Positions 38,307 through 52,000 of a stretch of 64,000 nt of DNA are shown piece after piece. The stretch is taken from the NCBI RefSeq assembly GCF_036370855.1, contig NC_088099.1:29656501-29720500 (forward strand), given 5' to 3'. The DNA comes from Dromaius novaehollandiae. Taxonomy: Eukaryota; Chordata; Aves; Casuariiformes; Dromaiidae. Below the pieces are notes generated by a model. The model did no database searches and had not been told where the DNA came from. It saw nothing but the letters and a program-made list of their open reading frames with translations. Position 1 is the stretch's first letter, and each line of letters opens with the position of its first letter. The position numbers and the translations under genes are program-made.

Positions 38307-38790
38307 CTCGACCAACCCCACCGTCCCTGAGGGGACAAGTAGCCTGATTTCGAGCACCGAGTGCTGCATCGTTACTGTCACCGTTTTCTCTTTGACCGAT
38401 ACCACACACTTAAATCACGCGTGCCATGAATGTATTTTCAATTCTTTTGTGAGCGTATTTCGATTCTTTTGTTTGCTCGAGTGTCGCTGAGTAGCCTCGG
38501 AGTAGGTCTCTACACTGAGGTGTAGAGGGACAGAGCTATGGCATAATAAAGCAGGCCAGGCCATGGTGGGGAATCTTAATAAATAAAAACGTTTTCAAAT
38601 ACTCCCCGCCACCATTAGCCAAAATCACGTTGTTCTCTGTCTTCCACGAAAAAGTGGATGTGCTGTTCAATTGGTTAGGTAAGGAAGAGTGGGTTTTAGA
38701 CAGCTGTGATAAACTATTTTATGTCTAAGCTGTATTTCAGATTACCTCTTACAGCTGTATTTCATAATAACCTGGAAGCACTCAAATGCA

Positions 38791-38804
38791 GTGCCCTCTT
38801 CTAG
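38791..38804 (-). promoter_or_regulatory. CTCF-like motif upstream of GPD1L
   Basis: The minus strand reads CTAGAAGAGGGCAC, matching 12 of 14 positions of the CTCF core, with the common flank GCAGTGCCCTCTTCTAG on the plus strand. It lies about 0.8 kb upstream of the GPD1L start codon and has the same orientation as the motif at 9.32 kb. Confidence 0.35.
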
Positions 38805-41800
38805 TAGGGTGCACAGAGTTGTTGTCCCCCCTGTCTCTTAATTTTGCCATAATATATCAAGTCATTGCCCATTAGGCTTTTCATTTTAGGGAGTTGTAGC
38901 AAACTTCTCTTGCACCTTTTCCAAGTAGCTTGCGCAGGGCCTGACGGTGTTAACTGTTCCGGAAAAGCTCCTTCAGTTAGAGGCTACCGGAGACAAAAAA
39001 TTGCACTAGATAGGTTGCTTTTCGGAGTCATTGTAGCTGAAGTGGTGTTAACTACCACCTGCTGTTCTCCTTTCTGCTTAAAAGTGGGGTTGTCATTCGC
39101 CCTGCTGGCCAGTATGCTATCAAATTAAACAAAAATGAAGGAAGAAAAGCATACCTAAATCAAATCAGCTTGTGCTAGTATCTTCGTGTCCGCTGGTTTC
39201 ATTTTCTAACATGGAGAAGGCCCTCGTATTATTATTGTTTCAGCCCAGTGAGGGATTGTTTGCTTGTGTTTGCCTTAAGGATCCGGAGTCAAGAAGATGC
39301 AGCCTGGCTTTTGGGGGGACTGGGGAAAGGAGAATCCCGTAACATTGAATAAGGACACAGGTGATTGGAGTCTAAACACTTAATGAAGATAGGGGAAGTA
39401 AAATGATAGGAAAAATAAATTCTTTAAGCACTTCAGAACCATTTTTAAAAGCTGGACAGAAAAGATAAAAATATTAAGCTATATGGGAAATATAAAAAAT
39501 ACAAATTATAATTGGTATGGATACTCTTATAAAGAAGACAGTTCTTCAGCAGCGTGGAAGGCGGTGGTCCACCACTATGCAGCGTTCTGCGAAGAATTTT
39601 GTGTTTGTGTTACTTTTGTGTTTTACAGAGACTTGTAATTGTCTTTCTGGCAGCTTGCAGCCTTAAAACACAACCTCACCATAAACTAAACTGCAATCTA
39701 GTTAAACAGTTTAAGCTTATACAAACCGTTTTAACAATCAAATGTAATGTACATGTATATTTAGTGTTTTTCATCTTGAAGAATCATCAAATACAGCGCA
39801 GAAGTACATTGCAGAGGCAATGTGCTCATACCATTCCAAATGGAGATTTTTACCTAGGAATAAAGTATTGATTAATTTAAGCTGTCTCTCAAGTAAGAAG
39901 TGGCCAATGCTTTAAATAAAAACATTGCAGACAATAGAGAAGAAAGAGCAAGAAAGAAATTTTCTGTTGTTAAAAGAAGTGCTATCAGATTGTTAATGTT
40001 AGCAAGGGCAAACTGAAAAAAATACATTTATGGGCCTTATCTGCAGACCGAGACAGACATGTTTGGGCAATCTGTCTGTACTGATTTAAGATATTATCCT
40101 CATATTCTAGTAGTTTGTACCAACCTCAGCTGAAGAGTCTTACTTTTTTCTCAATGTTAACAGAAGAAATTACCTTCTGCATCTTGATGGCTTGAGTTCA
40201 GAGTCTGGCACCCTATCTTAAATTGTTACTGAGAGGTGCAATAGAGCAAAGGCAATCTAATAGGCAATCTCAGGGAAATCAGGAGGGTAGCACCTTTTGT
40301 AGAAGAGCACATGCTCATAATGGAGCCATGGCAGTCCAGGTACACATGTCTACACTGAAAACATCAATGAATTGAAGTGATATATACTCACATGCATATT
40401 CCATTCTACTGAACATTACTGAACAGATGGCCAAAAGGGAAGCAACAGACAGCTGGTGGCTCTAATATATCAAGCCAGACAGCTGTTTGCCTGGATCATA
40501 TGCGTTAAGGCCCTAAAATTTTGGACTTTGTATTGAAGCAGCTGAGGAACAAGCATATGTTCCCTAATGCCAACTCTTCTACAGCAGCAGTATGAGCTCT
40601 TCTGACAGGTGAAACAGGCATCTGGGACTTACTAAACCACTGCTAAGATTTGACAGATCCTATCTGTCAACTTCCCTAAAGATTCAGTAAGCATTCACAT
40701 CTAGTGTGTATCAGAAAGCAGATGGTTTGGTATATGAACCTATAATTCCATTACAGGAAAAAAAGAAGATTGATATAGACAACAAAGATACAATTTGGAT
40801 GGGGGAGAAAGTAATAAACAATGAGATCACTGCTAAGTTCTTATTTTATGGAATAGGAGTCCAGTTTTTCTCTGTATTTAAGTGGTTCATTGCTCCATTG
40901 TCTACAGAGATTAATCCTTTTTTTTCTCCCATTGCTTTATTTGACTCTACATATGCTGATGAAAAACTGCATGCATTAATCATCACAAGATTGAGAAGAA
41001 CAAAGACAACTCCCCTAAGGGCAGTATAAGGCTCTGATGTTCTCTAGTTGTATATTCTAGACTACTTATATGCAGAGTCACTGCACTTATAGCTTAATCT
41101 ATTTGGACTATTCTAGATAGTGCTAAGATATCTGTTCCTTTGCTTCTAGGAAGTTCTGTATTCGTCTGACATCCCACCATTTATGAAAACCTGGAAGCTC
41201 CTTTTAAAACCCAGTAGCTAGAGATAATGAGATATGTTAGTTCTAATCTACAACTGCAAAGAGTCCTGTGCAAAGCAAAAACATATAGCAACAGGAAAAT
41301 ACAGGAAAGGTACAATAGTTAAAAATTTTTAGTATTAATTGCTAATTTCTGAAAACAGTCCTGATTACCTACCTGGAAAATTTCTGTTTAATATGCTGTA
41401 TTTCTCATTGAATAGATTATTATACAAAACATTTTTCTTAGGCTACATTTAAAAACAGTCAATAATGTGTTCCTTTCATTTTCTTCTTATGTTCTGTGTG
41501 AAAGATAGGAATCTGATTAATAACGAATTAGGTAATTATGGCACTGGAAGCTGTTAAGGTCTTGAACCCCTTGAGTTATCCTAAATTCTCCTGATTTCAT
41601 AGGAATTTCTTTTACATACATGCTGTTGGGTGAGTGTGGGACTGGCGAAACTATGTGACTTCTTTGTATAATCTCATTAGCTCAGCTATGAGTATGGATT
41701 AGGTAGCACAGCTCAGCCTCTCCGAGTAGATGACCTCGAAGGGAAGGAGGTTAAGATTTAGTAACTAATATTGACATAAGATGCCTCAGTTTCTGAAACA

Positions 41801-41953
41801 TCTTATAGACAGATGGGATGAGGTTCCTGCCCAGTTTCAGCACACATAGATGTAATCGAATAACAGAATTAAAAGGGTATTCTGAATGTCCCCCAGTCTT
41901 TGACTTTTCGAAGGTGGGCAGAAGGGCAACCAGTTAGGTTTGGCTTTTAGGTG

Positions 41954-41970
41954 TTTTTTTTTTTTTTTTT
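41954..41970. repeat. T17 homopolymer
   Basis: Seventeen T residues in intergenic DNA. No retroposed body is recognisable on the minus strand beside it. Confidence 0.9.
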
Positions 41971-44900
41971 ATTCCCAGTGACTGGTGGGTAGTCTTAAGG
42001 TCACAAAAAAGACAGGCCCACTAAGGCCAGCAAGTGCTAAGAGACCCAAACATCTTTATCTTCCCTCCTAACTCAGATTTCCTCCTCACCACCAACTCCA
42101 CCCCTTATTCCTGTTCATCCTTTCTTCACATAACCTGTTTGCCCACCTCTTATCTGTGCTTATTCTCTCAGTTCTGCACTCCTTTATCTGTTCAAAAATT
42201 TCTCCTTTATACCCATTCTCACCTCAGACTCCCCACTCCAGCTCTCTCTCTGGCTGACCATTCTGCATTTTTGATGATAAAAAGTTATGAGAAAAGGAAG
42301 GTGTTTTGAGTATTAAAAGCGATTTTACTTCTTCTTACATTCAGGCAAGTATAATCACTATCTGTAGAGAACTACCCACCTCCTGCAAGGTTGACAGGCA
42401 CCTTCAATATAAGTCAGTCTTCCACATAAAACAGTTCTCTGTTCCCAAAGGGAAATGATTATTTTCAGCTTTGCTTGGAGATCATACTGCAGCTTAACAG
42501 GGATTACAAGATAAATACAATTTTATCCTAACTTGGAACCTAGGTCAAGCACAAATTATAAAGCTTAATGGATAAGGAAAAAATATGGAAAATAGATGTC
42601 TCATTTTTGTTTCATAAAGACTTTGTATCTTACAGATCCTGCAGGTGCTATTTTCTAATAGCTTGCCAGTCCTCATCTGTGAAGGCAGATTTTGGTTACC
42701 TGACACCTAAGTAAAACTGAAAAATCAAAGAAATGCAGAATAGGATTCATGTATGTGTATGCTTATGAGCCAGGTTCCACCTGCCCTGCACCTTTCAGTA
42801 TTTCATGTACTCAGTGCTCACCTTATTTAAACCTAAGCAAAACAAGGGTTCTCTATGGGTCAAGCAGTCTGCACAGCTTCCTTTTCTTTTACTCATAACT
42901 TGTAGTTAATTGTATCTTAAGTCCATGCAAGAGAAACAACAAGAACCCAAGAAATATCAGCATGTATTCCTAACTTTCATTCTTGAGACAGATGGAGTCT
43001 TCCCCCTGCTCCTGCCTGCCATGGTGTACTTCTAACAGGTGACCTATTACTGACAGTCATTTGTGACCAATTATTCCATTAAGCCTTTGTGTTACATCAT
43101 TATTGCTTAAGGTTATGACATCACAAACCTGTTGGTCAGTAAAAAGGCCTTCCTCCTCCAGCTGCTCATTCCCCTCTCTGTACCTTCTCTTCCCTTGTGT
43201 TGACACAACTGTTTGCACAACTGTAGTCCATATAGTGAATCAGTTTGGAGAACTGGCTGGGTTTGCTTGTTTTTCCAGCTTAGTGTTTGCTGGACAGCAA
43301 TCTAAGCCCATAACATAAGACAAATATCTGACTAAGCAACTTACCACAATTAGATTTTTATTCTAGCATACAAAGCCTAAGCATGAAGAAGAGACAGCAG
43401 GAAATGGAATTATATGGGCACAGGGCAATACACCACACTGATTTTGAGAAATACAGGTGTGTACCAAGTAAGTGTTTGTTGCCTACAATCCCAAGGCAGT
43501 GGAGAGCTATTTTAGAAGATAGCTACATTCTGTCATTATTCTGTCCTATAAATAAACAGTATTGAAAGATATTCCTCTTAAAAGAAAAAAAAAAGGCAAG
43601 CTTTGTTCTACATATGTAGAGAAGAATTCTTTGTTTCTCTGAAGTGCAGAGGGCCCCAAATCTTTCCATTCTTTTGAGCCTTCCATTCTTATCTTCTTAA
43701 AGATGAATCAGTCTTCATCTCACCTTATTTATTGAACCATTCTGGGGGCACGGGAGGAATGCTTTCTTTCTAACCTTTCCCCTGCAAAGCAAACAATAAG
43801 CGAGACCTTTATCTTTGGAAGCTAGAAGAAGCAGTGGCGAAAGAATGTAGGGCCCATTTACTGCTGTTTAACAGTCAGCTTTAGTAAAGCAGTCAATTTG
43901 CAAAGCATAGATCAGAACTTCTGATATGACCCTTACATCTGCTAGAGACAAGCTAGTGTCTCCATTCTCATGCTTGTGGCAGCCATGTCCCACTCTCATC
44001 ACAGGTCTGCTTTGCATATAACTTCTGCTCGCACAGTTGTCCCATCTTGGACCTGGCTTCTTCCAGACAATGTGGTGACTGGGTCTCTTGCAAATCTCTG
44101 AAATCAGCCTTGCACTACTGTGCAGCCCTGATCCACAGAACTGTCCTTTAGTAGCTAAACAGGGCTCTTGCCAAGGACAGTAAAGTATAACTGAGCTCTA
44201 GGAGGAGTGAGCAAAATTATTAATCAAAAAAGGTTTGGATGATGTGTCAACTTTTTCATGCAGTACATCAACTGCTAAGGAGATTATCGCAAAAAATGCC
44301 AATGAAACTAAAACCTGGATCTTTAGATAACTGTACTGGCTAGTGTCCATGTTACATAACTGTTAGCTGTTAACTGTGTCAGCTAGGAACAAAAAGAATA
44401 CTAGATCTCTCTGTGCACGTACCATTATCTCATGGAGTGCTGCAATTAGGAAAATTCTCTTTTAACTCAAGTTAAATGGTTTGTGCCTCTTTGTTTATGA
44501 CTGTGATGCCCTAGATGACTGCAGATCTGCTGCAAATTTGGACTGCAGTTTCTGTGGATTTTACTGGCATCATTGCCTCCACCTTTTGATTTCAGGGAGT
44601 TTTGAGTGCCATTGCAAGCTCTTAATAAGCAATAATGAGGATTTTCTTAAAGTTGCTGTTTAGTATCACTGGTTCCTTAGGTTGTTAGGTATATGCTGTG
44701 TGCTAGCATCATGTTGATACTGGGCAACTCAGGAGGCATTTGGCCTCGGTACATTATTGCAGTGAAAGATCTGGTAATAACGAAGTTAAAATGACTTCGG
44801 GGCTTGAAGTGAAAGCTGATTCTAGCTGGTCAGCTGTTAAATCAGTGTCTGGTCAGTTGAACAATGGAATCAAAAGTTCATGGATATAACTTCATTATTG

Positions 44901-46190
44901 TGGATAATGGTTAATAGGCTAATAAAGAGGGTTAGCTGGGGTAGATTTATCAGAAGTCCCCCTTATTCCCCATACCTCCCAGTCTGGTATACGCTTCTAT
45001 TCACATGCCGGGGAAGCACAGCTAAGTGACTCCACAGCTCTCCCACCCATAACAGAATCTGATGCACTCTCAGACTATCTGCAATCAGCATAAATCCTCA
45101 TATAGTTTTGCTTTACTATGCTCTGGTAACTTTTGCTACATCCAAAATTAAGTTTAACCAGTATGCAGCTACACTTCAGTTTGAACAGGTTCTGAAAAAC
45201 AGCCTCAGCGCTTTCACTAAAAATTTTGGGTAAATCAAGATGTGAAATTTAGAATTTCCAAAATGAGGACTGAGACAGTGAAGGCAGTTCCATTAGCATG
45301 CTGAGTATTGACCTAGATATGTATGCCTTTATTTCTGTCTACATATCAGATATGCAAAGCCTTATGCAGTCTGAAGAAAACATCCAGATAAAGTTATTGT
45401 AGAAAGAGATGTATTGCCTGATTTTTTTGAAATAATTATGTTCCACAATTCCTGCTGGATCAGTGGTATGCTGACCTGGTGCTCTCAAGAGGTGTTTCTG
45501 AAAGTTGGTTTGTCACTGCTTAACAGCTTTTCATTGACATAGATCATGTGGAATTGCATGTAGTTCACAATTGATTTTTTTGTTGCATTCAAATTTGATT
45601 ACATGTCATTGTCATTTTTGGAACAAATTTGTGAAGTGTCTATTGAGAGAAACTGAACTGGGAACCCTGGAACATGTTTTTCACAATGTAAATATTTTGA
45701 AACAATAAACAATGAAAATTCACTGTGAGCAATCAGTGTAAAATGCTAAAATCAGAGAGTAACTCTTGGTTCATTTTAAGCAAAATGAGAGGTTGAACGT
45801 TTAATGTAGCAAGGACAGTAAGATACAAGAGAAAGGTGCTCCATTTTTAAAAGCTCTATTTTTAAATTTTTTAATTTTTAAATGCTTGCTAAAAAGTGTT
45901 TCCTTAACATTTTAGCTAAGCTGCTGTCAGGGCCCTCAGTGCATGCAAAAGCTCTAATTGACCTGAGCAGTCTGTAACCATCTTTCCCTGTAACCCTGCT
46001 CTGCAACCTCTTCTTGCCGTTCCCCTGGCTTTGGCTGCCTGTGTTCACACTCAACTGTGGTATGGTGCAGCTGTGTAACCTTGGATCAGACTGCTCTGAA
46101 AACAGCTAGGTCATGAGAAAGAACTGTGAGAAACCTCATGTGGGACCAAGATGCACACTCCACTGATTGGCTCAGGAGCTGCATTTCAGC

Positions 46191-46510
46191 TCAGGCCTTG
46201 CTGTTGGTCCCTGCCTGATCTATGTTGTAGGTATGTGATGCCTTGTACACTGCCATTCCCCATCTCACCTTCCTGATTTGTCTTCCTGGCTTGATCTTGA
46301 ACCTGCTGGATGTCTGCAGACTTTTCTGACCATCGGTGAACTTTCGGCTGAACCTGGGTGCTGTCACAAGACCTGCTCGGCTCTTCTTGTTCAGGTACTG
46401 TGGGACTGCACCCTTGCTGGGGAGGGTGCTGTTCCTGCCTGCCTTGCTGTCCCAGCTCACCTTTCTTTGCAGAGCAGCTCGTTCATGTTGCTCCCTGATG
46501 GCTGAAGCTA
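46191..46510. other. Unclassified GC/CT-richer block
   Basis: This block is visibly richer in G/C and in CTG/CCT words than its surroundings. Two plus-strand frames (about 70-75 codons) and one minus-strand frame (89 codons) are open across it, a sign of composition rather than coding. Its style (repeated 'cctg..gatct..' phrases) recalls old LTR-retroelement sequence, but I could not match a family. Confidence 0.3.
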
Positions 46511-48614
46511 AAATGTTTTTCTACACAAGCTTTAAAAAGCTATAATCACACAGGTGTACTTAAAATTCACTTTTAGCACAGTAAAAGCATAATTATTTTC
46601 TTAGTTATGTGGATGTACCTGTACTGGTCATGCATAGGTGAGAGCAGAAACAAGCCTAACAACAGGACAAAGATCACCTGCATAGAAAGGCAATTACTTG
46701 TGTTCCTGTCTGATTTCTCTCATGCGAGCAGTCACAGAGCCAGCTCATTTGAGTAAAGTTATGCAGGATCAGGGGTTAAGTCCATAGGAAGTAACAATTA
46801 ATACATGACTCACTCATAACAAGGAAGGTACATACAAACGGCAAATCATTCCAGATTACAAAACTATTTAAGACTGGAAGTGAAAACATGTTCTTATTCC
46901 ATTGTCTGAGAATTAAAGCAAATCACTCTATTATTATGGAGATCACATTAAAAATAAATAAGGTAGGATAAAGGAAATGTATATCTATAATATATTATAT
47001 ATGAAAAGTACACTATACATGCCAAACAAAACTAATACCAGCATTTAACAAAAAGCAGCTTACTAACTCTTCCTGCAAAATGTAAAAACCCCAGCAACTG
47101 AAGCTAGCCAAAGCTATATTAGCTACGAAACACATAACAGACATAAAAATTTTGCCCTAAGAGGCTCTTGAGAAACTTAAGAGAACCGTCATATCCAGTG
47201 GCTCCACCTGGGCATTCAGACTGGTTACTTAGTTAAATCTCAGGTGACATGTTTGTAATCTGTGATTCTTCATAGCTGGAAGGATGTTTTGGAGCCTTTG
47301 GGCTCAGTACCAAGCCAGACTGGTTGTGGATGAAAACTGGGTTGCGGGATGTCACTTGTGTAAAGCCATATGATCTGTAGGAAGTCTACTCCGTGGGATT
47401 ACAGGGTGCCAGTGATCCCAGGAGAAAACTATAGGCTAAAGGAGTAAGACAGCCTAGTTGTACTTGGTAGTTGCACTGGGATAGGCATGTCGTTTCTTGA
47501 GCTCACTGTCTTAGTCCCCTTATATCTCTATTGTAGAGACCCTCGTTCTCTACGGAGTATATGCTCACTTTGTGCTGTTTTAGCTTGTGCACTGTAGGGA
47601 CCCCTGCCATGTGGCAAGGTACAGAGAGAAGTATCTTGCCAACATGGATCTGCACAGGGCATGTATATTGTCTAAAGTGGTGCTTTAGAGGTGGCCACCA
47701 CATATGCTTCAGGAGGGGCTGCTTGTACTTCAGCTTTTAATCTTAAGACTGCAGAGCTGCTGGTTGTTTAGGACCATGTCAGGTGATATAGTGAGATGGG
47801 GAGGAAGACCTGACAGTACAGCTTAGTCCATTTCAGGAGGAAACACTGCAGCTATTATGCAAGATTCCTATGTGGGTACATCAGGGCAAGAAAGAAGCAC
47901 TGGTTGGGCTATTATATAATTTCTTCTGGTATGGGTTGAGAGGGACATTCTGTAATTCCAAATTTAGCCCCAGTTGTCAAACAGTAGTTCTGGTTCCTGC
48001 ACCATTAAGTCCTGGTACTGCTTTCCTTGATACAGATACTACCAGTACAATGGAAAGTGTGTCTCTGATACATATGGACTATAACAAATGTTAATCACAA
48101 GTGGTTCCTTTAAGGTCAATATAGACCCCAGTAATAGCAGAGCTAATTAAGACACCAATCAGAGACGGCCTGCCAAGTGCAGTACTTGCAGGCCCAGGGA
48201 TTCACATCATATCTCATGCAAGAGGTATTTTACTGTGTTAAACAGAGCAGAAGCTGAGGGAGGACAGGACTGACCTCTACTAGTAGCCTGAAGTAACTGA
48301 AAATCAACAGACTAAGCCATAGTGGCTGTCAAAACAGTCTGTGGGAGGCTTAATGACCAAAGCCATGTAGCTGCTGGGAAGTTTGTTGAGCAGGAGGTGT
48401 AGGGCCATGCTGACCCCAGACGAAGACTGTCAAGGAGTGATTCAATAAAGCAGTAGTAATTATGGTATTGTTTCTGGTTTCATCCTTTTTCTAGGCAGTA
48501 GGTAGTAATGAGTGATCCTACAAAGGTTGAGAAACACATTTGTTTGGATATCAGATCATTTTCTAAGCTTTACAGCGCTTACTTGCAACAGGAATTTCTA
48601 GTGAGATCTCTTCT

Positions 48615-49021
48615 ATGAACCCTGTTTCTTTTCCACCCACAGTGCTTAGTGCCCCTTCAGGATGGAGGGGAGGTCTAGCACTGCAGGTTCATCACCTCTC
48701 TGTAATGGAGGTGGGACAGTTTCCCTGCTGCTTCTGGGCTCAGTCGGTGGGATGCGATTTTACTTCTCACCAGCAGTGGGCTGTTTTTTACTGTTACCAC
48801 TTACACTCATGCTGTCACAGGGCTGTACATCCAAAAACAATGTGAGTTGTGCGATCCTGACATGTGCAAAGCCCATCTGCTTTGAGCCTGGCAATCTCAG
48901 CAACCCTCGTGTACAGTATGTGCAACGTAACAGTGGGAGCAGCATCCAAACCCTGTTATCAGCATACCGAGCCGGCATGGAATGTCCCACATGGAACCAA
49001 GCTGCCTCAGCGAGTTGTTAG
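48615..49021. other. Unclassified less AT-rich block
   Basis: A pyrimidine-rich stretch ending in CCCACAG, which looks like a splice acceptor, is followed by about 400 bp of moderately GC-rich sequence open in two plus-strand frames (to 119 codons). The peptides show no recognisable domain. It could be an exon of a non-coding RNA or chance. No second exon could be paired with it. Confidence 0.2.
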
Positions 49022-52000
49022 CTCAAGGGCGTAGGGCTTTGTTTGTCTCCGCTGCAGATGATAAAAACTCCCATGGGGGTGTTCCAACTTTCCGTTTTGT
49101 TATTCAGTGGTAGAGTCGATTCATGCATATTAACCTCCCAAGTATAGACACCTAGGACAAATTTAGCATCCACATGAACTATGACTGATTTCAATGTTTT
49201 TGTTTAGATAGAAATTATACACTTGTCATAAATGGTGAAAGGCCAGGAGGTTCTGAAACAGCTTTCAAAGATGGCAGCTAGCCAGCTTTAGTGCCTGTCT
49301 GGTAGGGTCTAAGTTTGTAAATCAAAGCTTTTCAGTGTGCTTAGCATCATTTGTTTTGAAGAAAAATTCATCAGTGCCAAGCAGTGGCCTGATCTGCAAG
49401 CACAGAAGTGTTTTTCCATTAAACTTTAGTGCCTGCCGACACTTGTGTTAACAGATACAACAAAGCCCAGTAACAGCGGAATAGACTTCTGAGTGCAATT
49501 TTCTAATGGGAAAATAATATTAATCTGCAAAGAATGACTTCCACTGGAGACTAATTTAGCATGCTGTGAGGGAGGAAGCTTCTTTCGCATTAGGGGGAGT
49601 CACTGCTTCCCAACCACATAACCTGTCCCATGCAGCTAAAATTCAGAATAGGTGGATTTTGCTGGTTTACAGAGTTTGTATGCAAGCTGGCTGAGCCAAT
49701 GACCACAGTGGAGACAAAAGAGGCATGAAAATAATGTTTTCACTCAGTTTGCATATGTCAGTTGTTATTGCAATTATTAAAGAGGACTAAATGAATTCAT
49801 CTTCCAGTATGGACTTAATTCAAGTCTCTCCCCTTTACATCTAAGAGACACCTGCATGTTCTTCTTAGCAAACCCAAAAATCTATGGATAGTTTCACTGG
49901 TTTTAACGTCTGGCTTAGGTTTCTGCTCAGCACAGGCATTTTCAAGAGAGCTCTGAGTTCTGAATTGCTGGATGATGCCTCAGTTAGTTTCTTGGGTGTG
50001 GGAGAAGCAACAGCAGAAAAAACATCTCTGCATGTTTATAGAAAAAGAGTGATGAATCATGATGACATCAACAATTTCGTCACTAATTTTGCTTTCCTTT
50101 AATTTTGGATAGATTACACTTCATAGTTTGTTGTGATTATATGTATTAATGTGGTATTCAGACCTAAAATAGTGTTCCAGTGCCTGAACTATTCATCCCC
50201 AGAGCTCCTGCAACTTGATCTCCTCGGATAGAGTTGTGCTGGGATAAATGATGAGTGTATAAGATGCAATCCTGTTGATTGACAAACAAGGTGGAAAAGA
50301 ATTATGTTTGATCTGTGTTGATAGGAGTAACACCCAGTAAATATCAGTAAGCAGATATCAGTAAATATCACTAGAATATCGCAGTAACAGAATTCTAATT
50401 TTGAATATGCACAAGGGATAAATCCACTTTTATTTGTTGACTTTCAGAGTCAACAATATGCCACAAATTAATGTTTCAAAATGGTTATTGGCTTTTTTGT
50501 ATAGAGGAGAGGTTCTAATACTTTTTGACAACCTAATTTGTATTAATTTGGTTAAAGAGGAAAATTCTTGACAAGTGTGAGCAGGAAGAGACTATCTTCC
50601 CCATAATTATCCCCATCTCTTCAAACTTGTCTCCTTTGCTCTGATATTCAAGTTTATACCTAATACATAATGATGGATACCAGGATGGTGTAAAAAGCAT
50701 TTGAATTGAAGAATGAATTAATACAGTACATAATGAAACCTCTTATCCTTTATATTTGTTTTTCTAAACTGCTATGAAACATGCTGTATCTTTTAGAAGA
50801 AATATTACAAATTCTCTTGGAGATACAAGCATTCATATTCACTGCTACCAGAGATCATTCATTGTATTTGTTTTTTTGTGCACCCATAACCTCTATTGCA
50901 TGACTAATTAAGCTGCCATAATAACACTGAACTTAGTAATGTAGTTTATGGCTTTGCTTTCAGGTTTGCAAGACTGTTTATTTGAAAGTTTTTAACTGTT
51001 CAAAGTGTTTGCCCTGCAGGCACTAAAATGTGCGTGACACGTGCATGCTTTGACCATTCAAAATTCATCATCAATAATCCAGTCAGAAGTCTTTTGAAGT
51101 ATATGAGCTGTCCAAATTATAGTGAAATGGATAATTGACTTTGTAGTTATTAATTACCATGTTAGAAGGACATTAACTGGGCACATTCTTGCACCTTAAA
51201 ACCTTGGAGATTTTATTAGAAAATTGGATTAAAGAAAACAAAATGATTTAGCTTTTTCTGAAAGGGGAAAGTGAAATATATAAACATTTCAAAATGGGCT
51301 TTTGCAGAAGTATCTGGAAGATTCTGAGAACAGATTGAGCAAAGAAAAACCCTTGGCATCAGCCGTGTGCCCTAAGTATTCCTTCCCTTTGAGGAAATGG
51401 AACAAGTTTGCTTTCTAAATATTTGCTGGATTCTTTGGAACACATGCATAAGTGGATCTTTTTTATGATGTTTGAATGTGTTTGCTTTTTTGGTTCTTCT
51501 GTTTGCTCAGTGACTCCCAAAATGGTGAATATATTCAGGTTCTCTTCTTATGCTATGTTACACAAGAGGAACTTTTCTAGAGACATGAAATGTGAAGTGC
51601 TTGTACTTCTCCAGCTCTATTCTGTAGTCTATGAAGACTTCCCTGTTCTCTAGGAAGATATGTTCAGAGTATCCTGAATTACTTTGTTTTCCCTCTAACC
51701 CTGAGTGTGGCCTCCTTAGAAAGACCAAGGATGTTAGTAACTTTTAATCAAAAAGTTGGGCTTTTTTTTTCCTTTGACACTGTTATAATTTATAGAAAAT
51801 ATAACCTAATTAATATATTATGTCAGTGGGAAGAAGCCTACCACTGTGAGGACTAGGTCCTATTCGATCTCCTATTATTAGTGGCTTTTTATTAGAAACT
51901 CTGCAGTTCTGATGATACATTAGTTTTAAGCTGGATGCTGGTGCACAAAGCAATATACACTTCCCATTTGCTTTCTAGCTGATAGTCCATTCATTTCATG

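Larger units (their letters stand above)
37780..38330. promoter_or_regulatory. GPD1L: CpG-island promoter of GPD1L
   Basis: A sharp switch from AT-rich sequence to GC- and CpG-dense sequence surrounds coding exon 1. The segment includes GC boxes (CCGCCCC), an ACTACAnnTCCC motif 120-134 bp upstream of the start codon, and a G/C-run palindrome. No TATA box is seen at a suitable position, so dispersed initiation is likely. The transcription start itself cannot be placed. Confidence 0.8.

Noticed and set aside
37753-38490. Open frames of 100-152 codons around GPD1L exon 1
   Set aside because: They are out of frame with GPD1L and made of Arg/Ala/Pro/Gly low-complexity peptide. The similar peptides on both strands result from the palindrome at 38227-38306.
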